Assembly: GCF_900105065.1 (NCBI RefSeq) | Contig: NZ_LT629749.1 | Location: forward strand, 4,092,001-4,156,000 | Source: Friedmanniella luteola | Lineage (GTDB): Bacteria > Actinomycetota > Actinomycetes > Propionibacteriales > Propionibacteriaceae | Reading direction: 5' to 3' | DNA: 64,000 nt | Shown here: positions 1 to 8,383 of the stretch, piece by piece | Layout of the letters: every line of letters starts with the position of its first letter | How positions within the stretch are numbered: position 1 is the first letter of the stretch | Translations under genes and position numbers: made by a program | The notes under the pieces: generated by a model | Told to the model about the DNA's origin: nothing | The model's input: the letters and a program-made list of their open reading frames with translations, nothing else | Databases searched by the model: none

Positions 1-1
1 G

Positions 2-616
2 CTCGTGCTCATCGACCCGGTCAACCCGCCGCCGCGCCAGGACACCGTGAGCGTCGGCGCGACGAACTGGGCCGGGGGGATGACGGCCACGCAGCACCTG
101 ACCGCGCTCGGGCACCGGCGGATCGCCTACATCGGGGGTGAGCCCGGCGCCACCTGCAGCCAGGCCCGGCTCTACGGCTACCACGCGGCGCTCGCGCAGG
201 CGGGGATCGCCCAGGACCCCCAGCTGGTCCGGTCCGGCCACTTCGACGCCGAGACCGGGTACGCCGCGACGCTCGAGCTGGCGGCCCTCGACGAGCCCCC
301 CACCGCGGTGTTCGCCGGCTGCGACGCCAGCGCCGTCGGCGTCGTCGAGGCCGCCCGCACGCTGGGTCTGCGCGTCCCCGAGGACCTCAGCGTCGTCGGG
401 TTCGACGACACCTACGTGGCCGAGCACTGCTTCCCGAAGCTGACCACCATCGCCCAGCCGCTCGAGGAGATGGGCCGGGTGGCGCTGCGGACCCTGCTGC
501 GGCTGGCCGACGGCGACACCCCGGAGAGCCACCACGTCGAGCTGGCCACCCAGCTCGTCGAGCGCGCCTCGACCGCGCCCCCGGCCCGGCACCAGGGTCG
601 CGGAGCCGGTTCCTGA
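2..616 (+). CDS. LacI-family transcriptional regulator, C-terminal part (cut by window edge)
   Basis: This is the effector-binding (periplasmic-binding-protein-like) part of a LacI/GalR repressor. The frame is already open at the window edge, so the N-terminal helix-turn-helix lies outside. Visible family hallmarks are GHRRIAYIGG, then a segment of the type TAVFAGCDASAVGVVEAARTLG, then PEDLSVVGFDD, and TTIAQPLEEMG near the end. Such proteins bind a sugar or related small molecule and release DNA when ligand is bound. The ligand cannot be told from this fragment. It ends 39 bp before the next gene on the same strand, with no clear shared function. Confidence 0.9.
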   Translation, partial: LVLIDPVNPPPRQDTVSVGATNWAGGMTATQHLTALGHRRIAYIGGEPGATCSQARLYGYHAALAQAGIAQDPQLVRSGHFDAETGYAATLELAALDEPPTAVFAGCDASAVGVVEAARTLGLRVPEDLSVVGFDDTYVAEHCFPKLTTIAQPLEEMGRVALRTLLRLADGDTPESHHVELATQLVERASTAPPARHQGRGAGS

Positions 617-655
617 TCGATTGACTTTCGATGGTTTGGCGTTAATGATCGGTGA

Positions 656-1135
656 ATGTTGACGGAGAGTCGAGCGGTCGCCGCCCTGCGGGTCTGCCTC
701 GTGGTGCTGTTCGCGGTGCTGGTGCTGTTCCAGGTCATGTCGTTGCCCGGGCAGTTCCGGTCCATGGCCCAGCAGGACCCGGAGATGGCCTACCTGCGCT
801 GGCCGGCGACCGCCGTCACGGTCTTCTGGGTCCTCTGCGTGCAGGTGGTGGTGGTCTGCACCTGGAAGCTGCTCGCCCTCGTGCTGGCCGACCAGATCTT
901 CACCGACGCGGCCCTGCGCTGGGTGGACGGGATCGTCTGGGCCGTCGGCGCCGCCTGGGTGGTGCTGCTGGGCGTGCTGCTCTTCGTGGGGTTCAACGCC
1001 TCCGACCCGGGCCTGCCGCTGCTGCTGTTCCTGCTCACGGTCGGGGTCACCGTGCTGGGGCTCCTGATGGTGGTGATGCGCGCGCTGCTGCGCCGGGCCA
1101 CCACGCTGCGGACCGACATGGAAGCGGTCATCTGA
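656..1135 (+). CDS. DUF2975-type integral membrane protein
   Basis: A 159-residue protein with four hydrophobic segments (about residues 9-28, 48-73, 88-110 and 118-140) and short charged loops, the architecture of DUF2975 membrane proteins. It starts at ATG 656. Its TGA stop shares one base with the ATG of the following XRE-type regulator, so the two are translationally coupled. The pair of a DUF2975 protein and a small Cro/C1-like protein is a recurrent gene arrangement. The biochemical role of the family is not known. An alternative GTG-start reading in another frame from 652 is a shadow. Confidence 0.8.
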   Translation: MLTESRAVAALRVCLVVLFAVLVLFQVMSLPGQFRSMAQQDPEMAYLRWPATAVTVFWVLCVQVVVVCTWKLLALVLADQIFTDAALRWVDGIVWAVGAAWVVLLGVLLFVGFNASDPGLPLLLFLLTVGVTVLGLLMVVMRALLRRATTLRTDMEAVI

Positions 1136-1341
1136 TGCCCATCGTGGTGCGGATCGACGTCGAGCTGGCCCGGCGGAAGATGAGCGTCGGCGAGTTCGCC
1201 GAACGCGTCGGGATCACCCCGGCCAACGTCGCGGTGCTCAAGAACGGCCGGGCGAAGGCGGTCCGCTTCTCGACGCTGGAGGCCATGTGCCGGGTGCTCG
1301 AGTGCCAGCCCGGGGACCTGCTCGAGTGGGTGGCGGAGTGA
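1135..1341 (+). CDS. small XRE/Cro-type helix-turn-helix regulator
   Basis: A 68-residue protein that is almost entirely one Cro/C1-type helix-turn-helix: VELARRKMSVGEFAERVG, then ITPANVAVLKNG as the recognition turn, then FSTLEAMCRVLECQPGDLLEW, the typical YozG/HTH_26 ending. It probably binds DNA as a dimer and regulates its own operon. It overlaps the DUF2975 gene by one base upstream and the next small membrane gene by four bases (GTGA) downstream, so all three are likely made from one transcript. Confidence 0.85.
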   Translation: MPIVVRIDVELARRKMSVGEFAERVGITPANVAVLKNGRAKAVRFSTLEAMCRVLECQPGDLLEWVAE

Positions 1342-1553
1342 GCGCCGACGACCGCCGTGCCGCCGTCTTCGGCCTGGTCCTCGCGCTGCTGGTGGTCGCC
1401 GTCGGCGTGGCCGGGGTGGTGGCCGGGGAGGCCGACGACTCCCCCGGCCTCCAGCTGCTGGGCGGACTGCTCGTCATCGCCGCGGTCGCGGGCGTCGCCC
1501 GGGCCGCGCGGCTCCGGCGGCGGCGGGCGCGGGCGCGGGCGCGACGGCCGTAG
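1338..1553 (+). CDS. small two-helix membrane protein
   Basis: A 71-residue protein starting at GTG 1338, which lies inside the stop of the preceding regulator (GTGA overlap). It has two hydrophobic stretches (about residues 10-29 and 38-54) and a very basic C-terminus rich in Arg, predicted to sit in the cytoplasm. No family is recognised. The overlap with the regulator makes it the third member of the DUF2975 operon. A longer reading from 1287 in the same frame would overlap the regulator heavily and is less likely. Confidence 0.6.
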   Translation: MSADDRRAAVFGLVLALLVVAVGVAGVVAGEADDSPGLQLLGGLLVIAAVAGVARAARLRRRRARARARRP

Positions 1554-1565
1554 CAGCCGGCCGCC

Positions 1566-2507
1566 TCATCGGCCGCCGTCGTACCAGCCGAGGACCCGCA
1601 GCGCCCGCAGCGTGATCCAACGGCTGGACGACCCCGGCCCGGCCTCCAGGGCGAGGTGCACGGCCCCGCGGTGGACAGGGCCCGCGGGCCACGTGCCGTC
1701 CGCGCGGCGCGCCGAGCGCACCAGCTCCACCGCCTCCGCCGCACGCCGGTCCGGCCGCTCGCCCACCGCGCGGAAGTGGTCGAGCGCGCGCAGCACGTCG
1801 TAGTGCCACCAGGTCGGGAAGCTGGGGGTCAGGTAGCCCTCGTCGACGACGGCACCGGTGCTCAGCCGGCGGAACAGCCCCCGCTCCAGCAGGTACTCCT
1901 CACCACGGCGGCGGGCCACCGCGACCTCGGTGGCACCACCGGCGGCGACCTCGAAGGCCCTCAGCCCCTCGAGCACGCACAGCGTCGAGTCGAACGACGA
2001 GCGCACCGAGCCGTTCTCCGCCTCGCAGTTCCACCCGCCGTCGGCCAGCTGCTCGCCGAGGAGACGGTCGACGACGCCGCGGACGGGCGCGCCGAGCTGG
2101 GCTCCGATGCGGACCGTCCGCCCGTTGATGCAGGCCTCGACCTCCCCCGCAAAGAAGGGTTGTCCGGCGTGCTCCCACCGGCAGTGCTGCGCGACCAGGG
2201 ACACGCTCTCGCGGACGGCCGCCGCGTCGGGGTCCACGCCGAGCTCGCAGAGCAGCTCCAGGCTGGGCAGCGTCGACGTCCAGGGCTGGCCGTCCGCGAG
2301 ATCCCCTGTGAAGCCGGCCGGGAAGCAGGCGCCGCCCGCCCACTGCCCGTCCGGGTCACGCAGGGCGAGCAGGTGCGCCCCCCAGCCCTCGGACGCGACC
2401 CGGGCCCGTTCCGCGGCCGCCGTCGCCGCCGGGGTGTCGGTGAGGTCTCGGAGCACCTGCCACCGCAGCGCCGGGTCGGCGTCCAGGAGCCACTCCAGCA
2501 GGTCCAC
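1566..2507 (-). CDS. terpenoid-cyclase-fold (alpha/alpha toroid) protein of unknown activity
   Basis: A 313-residue protein with the repeated helical pattern of squalene-cyclase/prenyltransferase-like toroids. Examples are LLGEQLADGGWNCE, FDSTLCVLEGLRAFE and RRADGTWPAG, each a QxxDGGW-type turn followed by a helix. The N-terminus has the motif DADPALRWQVLRDLTD common to a family of uncharacterised actinobacterial cyclase-like proteins. There is no DxDD or DCTAE-type catalytic motif that I can see, so true cyclase activity is doubtful. It is transcribed alone and converges with the small operon to its left. Confidence 0.75.
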   Translation of the reverse strand: MDLLEWLLDADPALRWQVLRDLTDTPAATAAAERARVASEGWGAHLLALRDPDGQWAGGACFPAGFTGDLADGQPWTSTLPSLELLCELGVDPDAAAVRESVSLVAQHCRWEHAGQPFFAGEVEACINGRTVRIGAQLGAPVRGVVDRLLGEQLADGGWNCEAENGSVRSSFDSTLCVLEGLRAFEVAAGGATEVAVARRRGEEYLLERGLFRRLSTGAVVDEGYLTPSFPTWWHYDVLRALDHFRAVGERPDRRAAEAVELVRSARRADGTWPAGPVHRGAVHLALEAGPGSSSRWITLRALRVLGWYDGGR

Positions 2508-2783
2508 GCACGGACGCTAGCGCGTCGTCGGGCGCCCGTCAGCCCGCACCGCGCAGCCGGAGCGGACGACTCCGCGTCCCCCGTGGCCGTCGGCGACGGA
2601 CACCAGAAGTTCCCGATCCACCCACCAGATCACGCATCGTGCTCAAGATGTGCAAGACTCATCCCGCTGTTGTAGGTCTCACGTCGTGGCAGTTTCTGCG
2701 GCTACAGGATCTGTCAGGCCCTGCGGGGCGTGCGCAGCTGTCGATAGTCGTGAGGTGCGACATCGAAATACGAGGAGATAGTC

Positions 2784-2987
2784 ATGGCACAAGGCACTGT
2801 GAAGTGGTTCAACGCTGAGAAGGGCTTCGGCTTCATCGAGGTCGACGGTGGAGGCGCGGACGTGTTCGTCCACTACAGCGCGATCGCATCGTCCGGCTTC
2901 CGCTCCCTCGACGAGGGCCAGAAGGTCGAGTTCGACACCACGCAGGGCCCGAAGGGCCCGCAGGCGGACAACGTTCGCCCGCTCTGA
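2784..2987 (+). CDS. CspA-family cold-shock protein
   Basis: A 67-residue single cold-shock domain. The RNA-binding motifs are intact: RNP1 KGFGFIEV and RNP2 VFVHYSAI, preceded by the family start [10 protein letters not shown]. These proteins bind single-stranded RNA or DNA and melt RNA secondary structure in the cytoplasm. The gene stands alone, with about 270 bp of non-coding DNA upstream, consistent with the long leader typical of csp genes. A strong hairpin follows at 3018-3049. Confidence 0.97.
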   Translation: MAQGTVKWFNAEKGFGFIEVDGGGADVFVHYSAIASSGFRSLDEGQKVEFDTTQGPKGPQADNVRPL

Positions 2988-3017
2988 TCTGAGCTAGCAG
3001 GACGCCGATCGTCGTCG

Positions 3018-3049
3018 GCGCCCCCCGTGCAGTGGTGCACGGGAGGCGC
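3018..3049 (+). terminator. hairpin downstream of the cold-shock gene
   Basis: Two 14-base arms, beginning gcgcc and ending in cgtgca, pair with one mismatch around a four-base loop, starting 31 bp after the csp stop codon. There is no clear U-tract, which is common for actinobacterial terminators. Confidence 0.55.
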
Positions 3050-3139
3050 TGGCCGCGGTCGGCGTTCTTCTGTTCCAGGGCTGTACCCGTCACGGCCTGC
3101 CCCCGGCGCCACGGGACCGCGATCCGGTCGGGACAGCGG

Positions 3140-3187
3140 TTGACACCGTTGGCTAATGGCTTTAGCTTTAACCTAAGCCTGTTAGCC
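3140..3187 (+). promoter_or_regulatory. promoter and probable TetR operator for the hydrolase operon
   Basis: A consensus -35 box TTGACA at 3140-3145 is followed 17 bp later by a plausible -10 (TAGCTT). Immediately downstream lies an inverted repeat, GGCTAA (3151-3156) with TTAGCC (3182-3187), and an inner GGCTT...AAGCC pair. Symmetric sites overlapping a promoter are typical of TetR operators, and a TetR gene is the second gene of this operon, so autoregulation is inferred. Confidence 0.5.
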
Positions 3188-3202
3188 ACCTCGGAGGACA
3201 CC

Positions 3203-4039
3203 ATGACGGAGCACCTGACCATCGCCGGCGGCACCCTCGCCTACGACCTCTCCGGCGAGGGACCCCTCGTCGTCCTGGCCCACGGCCTCGGCGACAGCCG
3301 GCACTCCTACCGCTTCCTGGCGCCGGCCCTGGTCGCCGCCGGGTACCGGGTCGCCAACGTCGACCTGCGCGGGTGCGGTGAGTCGAGCCTCGGCTGGGAC
3401 GGCTACAGCCGGACCGACATCGCCGGGGACCTGGTCGCCGTCGTGCGTCACCTCGGCGGCCCGGCCGTCATCGTCGGGCAGTCGATCAGCGGCGGCGCGG
3501 CGACCATCGCGGCTGCCACCGCGCCCGAGCTGGTCGCCGGTGTGGTCGAGCTGGCCCCGTTCACCCGCCAGCAGTCCGTGGACCTGGCCGGGCTGGCGCG
3601 CAACAAGCGCTACCGGACCGGCTACCTCCGGCTGGCGCGGGCGGCGATCGGCGGCAGCGTGCCGGCCTGGACCCGGTACCTGGACCTGGCCATCCCGGTG
3701 AAGCCCGCCGACTGGGGCCTCGAGCTGGCGCGCATCGAGGCCACGATGAAGGAGCCCGGCCGGATGAAGGTCTTCCGGGCGATGGGGACGTCGAACCCGG
3801 CTGACGCGGACGCGCAGCTGCCGCACCTCACCCGCCCGGTCCTCGTGATCGAGGGCAGCGCCGACCCCGACTGGGCCGACCCCCGCGCCGAGGGCGAGCG
3901 GATCCTCGCCGACGTGCCCGCGGGTCTCGGCGAGCTGGCCGTCATCGAGGGCGCCGGTCACTACCCTCACGTCCAGAACCCCGACGAGGTCCTCGCCCTC
4001 GCGCTGCCCTTCCTGGCCCGGACGCTGACCCGTGCCTAG
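3203..4039 (+). CDS. alpha/beta-fold hydrolase
   Basis: A 278-residue alpha/beta hydrolase. Start ATG 3203 is chosen because GGAGG sits 5 bp upstream; longer upstream readings lack this. Landmarks are the oxyanion region LAHGLGDSRHSY, the nucleophile elbow GQSISGG (Ser in G-x-S-x-G form), an acid region near IEGSADPDWAD, and the catalytic His in GAGHYPHV. Substrate is unknown. It overlaps the TetR gene that follows by eight bases, so the two form an operon. By analogy such pairs often handle a toxic small molecule sensed by the regulator. Confidence 0.9.
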   Translation: MTEHLTIAGGTLAYDLSGEGPLVVLAHGLGDSRHSYRFLAPALVAAGYRVANVDLRGCGESSLGWDGYSRTDIAGDLVAVVRHLGGPAVIVGQSISGGAATIAAATAPELVAGVVELAPFTRQQSVDLAGLARNKRYRTGYLRLARAAIGGSVPAWTRYLDLAIPVKPADWGLELARIEATMKEPGRMKVFRAMGTSNPADADAQLPHLTRPVLVIEGSADPDWADPRAEGERILADVPAGLGELAVIEGAGHYPHVQNPDEVLALALPFLARTLTRA

Positions 4040-4604
4040 AGCCGGCCTCCTCCCGGCGTCGGTCACCCTGGCCGGCGCGGAGCTGGCCGACGAGGTCGGC
4101 TTCGACCACCTCAGCATGGGACTCCTCGCCGAGCGGCTCGGGGTGAAGACCCCCTCGCTGTACAAGCACGTCGACGGTCTCGCCGACCTCTCCCACCGGA
4201 TCGCCGTCCTGGCCGCCACCGAGCTGGCCGACGCTGTCCGCGACGCGACGCAGGGCCGGTCCGGCAGCGACGCCCTGGCGGCGGCGGCCCAGGCGATGCG
4301 GACCTTCGTCAAGGAGCACCCGGGGCGCTACGCGGCGGGCAACAGCGCCCGGGCCGGTGGGGCCGACGACCCCCTCGGCCCGGCTGCCGACCGGCTGCTC
4401 GACTCCCTCGCGGCCGTCGTCCGGGGCTACCAGCTCGACCCCGGGCAGAAGATCCACGCGCTGCGGATGGTGCGCAGCGTGCTGCACGGCTTCGCGACGC
4501 TGGAGGTGGCGGGCGGTTTCCAGCTGGACACCGACGTCGACGACAGCTTCACCTGGCTCGTCGCCTTCGTCGACCAGGGACTGCGGGCCGTCGCCGCCCG
4601 TTGA
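4032..4604 (+). CDS. TetR/AcrR-family regulator
   Basis: A 190-residue regulator starting at GTG 4032, inside the end of the hydrolase gene. The N-terminal helix-turn-helix reads LAGAELADEVGFDHLSMGLL then AERLGVKTPSLYKHVDGL, the classical TetR recognition pattern ending in a Leu-Tyr-x-His motif. The C-terminal half matches the WHG/TetR_C-type ligand domain (RSVLHGFATLEVAGGF). It most likely represses the hydrolase operon through the inverted repeat at 3151-3187. Confidence 0.9.
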   Translation: MPRAGLLPASVTLAGAELADEVGFDHLSMGLLAERLGVKTPSLYKHVDGLADLSHRIAVLAATELADAVRDATQGRSGSDALAAAAQAMRTFVKEHPGRYAAGNSARAGGADDPLGPAADRLLDSLAAVVRGYQLDPGQKIHALRMVRSVLHGFATLEVAGGFQLDTDVDDSFTWLVAFVDQGLRAVAAR

Positions 4605-4659
4605 GCGCTGCTCGTCTCCTGGCCGGGCGCGTCGGCGTCAGGCCTCGCGGGCTCGACCA

Positions 4660-5448
4660 TCAGCGTCCCGACAGCAGCCGCCCCAACGTCCGCTGCATCA
4701 CCGCACCGAGGGGGTGCCGGCGCGGGACGTAGGAGATGACGCCACCGACGGCCTGTTCCAGGGCGAAGCCACGGGCGCGGAGCCAGCTCGCGTCGTCGAC
4801 GTCGAGGCCGTCGCGGAACGCCGCGGCTCCGTCCTCGTCGAGCACGGCCCACGCCGGGTCGAGGTCCTGGGCGGGATCCCCGGCTCCCAGGCCGCCCCAG
4901 TCCAGGACAGCCCTCAGCCGCCCGCCGGCCACGAGGACGTTGCCCGGGATCAGGTCCCCGTGGAGCAGCACGGGGTCGACGTCGGCGGCGCCCTCCCGGC
5001 ACTGGTCCCACAGCCGCAGCACCGCCCGGGGCGTCGACCAGCCCGTCGGACTGGTCGAGCCACCAGCGCACCCGGTCGTCGAGCGGGCGCAGCGGCCCAC
5101 CCCGCTCCCCCGGTGGCCGGAGCGGCGCCTCCCCGACGGCGGTGCGGCGGAGATGCCGGACGACCGCGGCGAGGTCGTGGCCGAGCTCCGCGCCGAACCA
5201 GCCCTGCTGGTGGCGCGTCTCCCACGCGTCGAGGCCGTCGAGCCACCCGAGGACCGCCCAGCTGAACGGGTAGCGCTTGGTCGGTGTGCCGGCGTGCAGG
5301 ACCTCCGGTACGGCGGCGGGGAGGTCGGCCAGGCGAGGGAGCCAGTCGAGCTCCACTGCCGCTCGGCCAGGTCGGCGGGAGCCGGCCACGTCCCGGCGAC
5401 CAGGGGCCGGACCGGGTGGCCGTCGACCGTCGCCGCAGCGACGTCCAT
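4660..5448 (-). pseudogene. aminoglycoside-phosphotransferase-like gene broken by two frameshifts
   Basis: The intact end of an APH/choline-kinase-like phosphotransferase is clear: the catalytic loop HGDLIPGNVLV and the metal-binding VLDWGG followed by GDPAQDL, near 4860-4990. The middle (LDWLPRLADLP, PFSWAVLGWLDGLDAWETRH, and onward) lies in a different frame. The start (from ATG 5448, VDGHPVRPLVAGTW) is back in the frame of the end. One base appears lost near 5360 and another near 5033. If these are assembly errors the gene codes for about 265 residues; if real it is dead. It lies 30 bp after GtrA on the same strand. Confidence 0.75.
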
Positions 5449-5478
5449 GGCGACGAACCTCGACCAGCCGGTCGGCCA

Positions 5479-5979
5479 TCACGACGACGTGGATCCCTCC
5501 CGGTCCACCGCACCCGGTCGCGCTTCGACGACGTCGGGACGAGGCGGGAGGAACACCCAGTGGCGGTAGAGGAGGAAGTTCCACAGGGTCGACACGGCGA
5601 CGACCGCCGCCTTGGCCACCAGGTACCGGTCGCCCACGTGGCCGGCGGAGGTCACCACCGCGAGGGTGATCACGTAGTTGGCCAGGACCAGCGAGCCGTA
5701 GCGCACGGCGTGCTGCGTCCACCCCCGCGAGCCCCCGGAGGACATCACGGTCCGGTTGAGCACGAAGTTCACCACCACGGCGGTGCAGAAGGCCACCGTG
5801 GTGGCGACGCCGAGCGGAACACCCAGGGACTCGTGGAGCAGGGCGAGCAGTCCGATGTCGACGACGACGGTGAGACCGCCGACGACCAGGTAGGAGAACA
5901 GCTGACGGTGCAGCCGCGGCCTGGGGGCCGACGGCGACCGGCTGGCCGCGGGTCGGGAGCGCGTCTCCGACTCAGACAT
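5479..5979 (-). CDS. GtrA-family membrane protein
   Basis: A 166-residue GtrA-like protein with four hydrophobic helices beginning with RQLFSYLVVGGLTVVVDIG, the family signature. ATG 5979 is preceded by a good GGGAGG ribosome site. GtrA proteins are thought to help move polyprenyl-phosphate-linked sugars across the membrane for glycosylation of surface polymers. It follows the GT-C glycosyltransferase on the same strand, about 116 bp away, which supports that role. Longer readings from the same frame (to 6480) run into the neighbour and are not real. Confidence 0.9.
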   Translation of the reverse strand: MSESETRSRPAASRSPSAPRPRLHRQLFSYLVVGGLTVVVDIGLLALLHESLGVPLGVATTVAFCTAVVVNFVLNRTVMSSGGSRGWTQHAVRYGSLVLANYVITLAVVTSAGHVGDRYLVAKAAVVAVSTLWNFLLYRHWVFLPPRPDVVEARPGAVDREGSTSS

Positions 5980-6095
5980 GTCCCTCCCCGTGGCGGTGGT
6001 CCCGGCTCTGGCGTGCGCGACCAGGTCCCGGCCCCGCGGCCGGACGTGCCCACCGACACCCGCGCCGCGGGCCCACCGGCCCGGCCTCGACGGTC

Positions 6096-7577
6096 TCACG
6101 CCCCGGTCGGCACATAGAGGTCGAAGAGTCCGACGTCCGTCATCTGGTAGTGGTCCCGCGGCATCCGCATGTACGGGACCTGACCGTCCTGGTACACGAA
6201 GGCGATCTCCGAGGGGTCGGCCGCGTTGACGGTCGCGTTCTCCTCGTCGAAGCGGACGGGTAGGTGGACCGCGGCCTGGAGGCGACCCGCGGCGAGGTAG
6301 TCGACCAGGTACGCGCCCCAGTAGTCGCCGGCGATGTAGCGGATGTCCCGGGACTCCAGCTCGCTGACGATCTGCTTGGCGTCGGTGTCGGGATCGGTCC
6401 ACTCCCAGCCGGCCTGCTGGTGGACGACGGGAACGCAGAGCAGGAGCGCCCAGGCCGTCGGCACGGTGACCACCAGCCACGGCGAGTCACGGATGCGCTC
6501 GGGGACCAGCAGCAGCCACGCCCCCAAGCCCATCAGGAGCTCCGGCAGGAACGGCAGGGCGTACCGCCCGTCCGCGATGTTGCTGAGCGGGGGGAAGAGC
6601 GCGAGGACCGGGAACGCCAGGAACCCGGCGACCAGGATCGGCAGGGCCTGCCGGCCCTGGCGGACCACCAGCAGCACCATCCCCACCATCGAGCCGACGA
6701 TCAGCAGGGCCGCGACGCCGACCGCCACCGCGTCGGGGCCGACCCAGGCCCCACCCAGCTCGTTGCGCAGGCCGAAGGCCCGCGGGAGCAGCTCGACGAC
6801 GAACCTGGCCACGCGCTCGCTGTAGCTGGCCTCGACCACCGGCGTGGCCGATTCCGGCCAGCCGTGCTGCGCCATGTACACCAACCAGGGGCTGACTCCG
6901 AGCACGCCGCCGGCGGCGAGCGGGAGCCACCACCGGCGCAGCGCCCCCCGTCGGTACAGGGTCGGCGCGATCAGCGCCAGCAGCGCGACCGTGCCGAAGA
7001 TCGGGTGACTCCACAGCGCGAACCCCGCGGCGAACCCGGCGAAGCCCGCCGTCCGGGCCAGGCGTCGATCCGTGCGCATAGCGTGGCACGCCAGCGCCAG
7101 CGCGGCGATCAGCGCGACGTACCCGCTCGTGTAGCCCATGTAGGGCCGCAGGAACAAGATCGTCACCGCGCCGGAGGTGGTCCACCCGACCAGCGCCAGG
7201 GCCGCGGCGGGCACCCGACCGAGCATCGGCCGCGCCAGCCGGAACAGCGCGTACCCGGCCACCGCGGACAGCGCGGTCGGCACGATCCGCAGCGGCCACA
7301 CCCCGCCCCAGAAGGCCAGGAACGGTGCGATGAGGTAGGTCTCGGTGGTCGAGCCGTAGTCGTTCCCGGCCACGATGAGGCGGAACCTCCCGTGCAGGAC
7401 CTCGTAGGCCTGCAGGCCGGTGACGCCCTCGTCAGCGTTCGCCGTGACCAGCGACGTGTGCACCAGCCACAGCCTGATCAGCACCCCGATCGCCACCGCC
7501 GGGAGGCACGCGAGCAGGAGTGCACGGCTCGACACCCCGGCTCGGCGATCCGACTCGGGGTCGGGGATCACCGACAT
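6096..7577 (-). CDS. polytopic GT-C glycosyltransferase (ArnT/PMT-like)
   Basis: A 493-residue membrane protein with about eleven hydrophobic segments and a soluble C-terminal tail. The first extracytoplasmic loop carries the acidic motif NADEGVTGLQAYEVLHGR, as expected for GT-C enzymes that use polyprenyl-phosphate sugars (ArnT/PMT-like). Later segments include WSHPIFGTVALLAL and an ADGRYALPFLPELL loop. It probably transfers a sugar from a lipid carrier to a cell-envelope acceptor. It is divergent from the methyltransferase-GT2 pair, and that intergenic stretch (7578-7684) must hold both promoters. Confidence 0.88.
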   Translation of the reverse strand: MSVIPDPESDRRAGVSSRALLLACLPAVAIGVLIRLWLVHTSLVTANADEGVTGLQAYEVLHGRFRLIVAGNDYGSTTETYLIAPFLAFWGGVWPLRIVPTALSAVAGYALFRLARPMLGRVPAAALALVGWTTSGAVTILFLRPYMGYTSGYVALIAALALACHAMRTDRRLARTAGFAGFAAGFALWSHPIFGTVALLALIAPTLYRRGALRRWWLPLAAGGVLGVSPWLVYMAQHGWPESATPVVEASYSERVARFVVELLPRAFGLRNELGGAWVGPDAVAVGVAALLIVGSMVGMVLLVVRQGRQALPILVAGFLAFPVLALFPPLSNIADGRYALPFLPELLMGLGAWLLLVPERIRDSPWLVVTVPTAWALLLCVPVVHQQAGWEWTDPDTDAKQIVSELESRDIRYIAGDYWGAYLVDYLAAGRLQAAVHLPVRFDEENATVNAADPSEIAFVYQDGQVPYMRMPRDHYQMTDVGLFDLYVPTGA

Positions 7578-7684
7578 CCACTGGTCCTTCGGTAGTGTGC
7601 GACCGCATCAGGCTAACCGCCCCGACGCCTGCCGGAGTCCCGACAGTCGACCACGACCCGACAAATTGGTTGAGGAGTAGCCAG

Positions 7685-8383
7685 GTGGCAGACCGTGCAC
7701 CAGCCGCAGGTTCACCGCCGCCCGCCGACGACGAGGTCTCCGCCTACTTCCGCACGCGGCTCGCGCCGAACCCCCATCGCGCTGCGGTCTGGCACCACCT
7801 CTGCGCCTACCTGCAGCGCTGGATCCCCGGCGACGCCGACGTCTTGGAGCTGGGCGCCGGGTGGTGCGACTTCGCGAACACCGTCACGGCCCGCCGGGTG
7901 GTGGCCATGGACCTGGACCCCACCGTGCGGAGCGCCGCGGCCGAGCACGTCCAGGCCGAGGTGGGTGACTGCACCGATCTGTCGCGGTTCGACTCCGGCT
8001 CGTTCGACGTGGTGTTCGCCTCCAACCTGCTCGAGCACCTGGAGCGGCCGGCGACCGCCCTCCTGCTCGCCGAGTCGGCCCGGGTGCTGCGGCCGGACGG
8101 GATCCTCATGCTGCTGCAGCCGAACTTCCGGCTGAACCCCGGTGGCTATTTCGACGACTACACCCATGTCGCCATCTACACCGACCGATCACTGGCGGAC
8201 TACCTGCGCTCCGAGGGCTGGCGCATCGCCCGGGTGTTCCCACGCTTCCTGCCGCTGACGCTGAACAGCAGAGGATCGGCGCTGACCTTCCTCGTGCCCT
8301 GGTACCTGCGCTCGCCCCTCAAGCCCCTGGCCGGTCAGATGCTCCTGGTCGCCACTCCCGAGTCCGGCCATGTGGAACGGTAG
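7685..8383 (+). CDS. class I SAM-dependent methyltransferase
   Basis: A 232-residue methyltransferase. GTG 7685 is chosen because GAGGAG lies 7 bp upstream. Motif I is VLELGAGWCDFA, motif II the acidic VVAMDLDPTV, and the post-motif FDVVFASNLLEHLERP followed by RVLRPDGILML is typical of the UbiE/Methyltransf_11 group. Acceptor unknown. It overlaps the following GT2 gene by 14 bp, so the two are co-translated, suggesting methylation of a glycan or polyprenyl-sugar intermediate. Confidence 0.9.
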   Translation: MADRAPAAGSPPPADDEVSAYFRTRLAPNPHRAAVWHHLCAYLQRWIPGDADVLELGAGWCDFANTVTARRVVAMDLDPTVRSAAAEHVQAEVGDCTDLSRFDSGSFDVVFASNLLEHLERPATALLLAESARVLRPDGILMLLQPNFRLNPGGYFDDYTHVAIYTDRSLADYLRSEGWRIARVFPRFLPLTLNSRGSALTFLVPWYLRSPLKPLAGQMLLVATPESGHVER

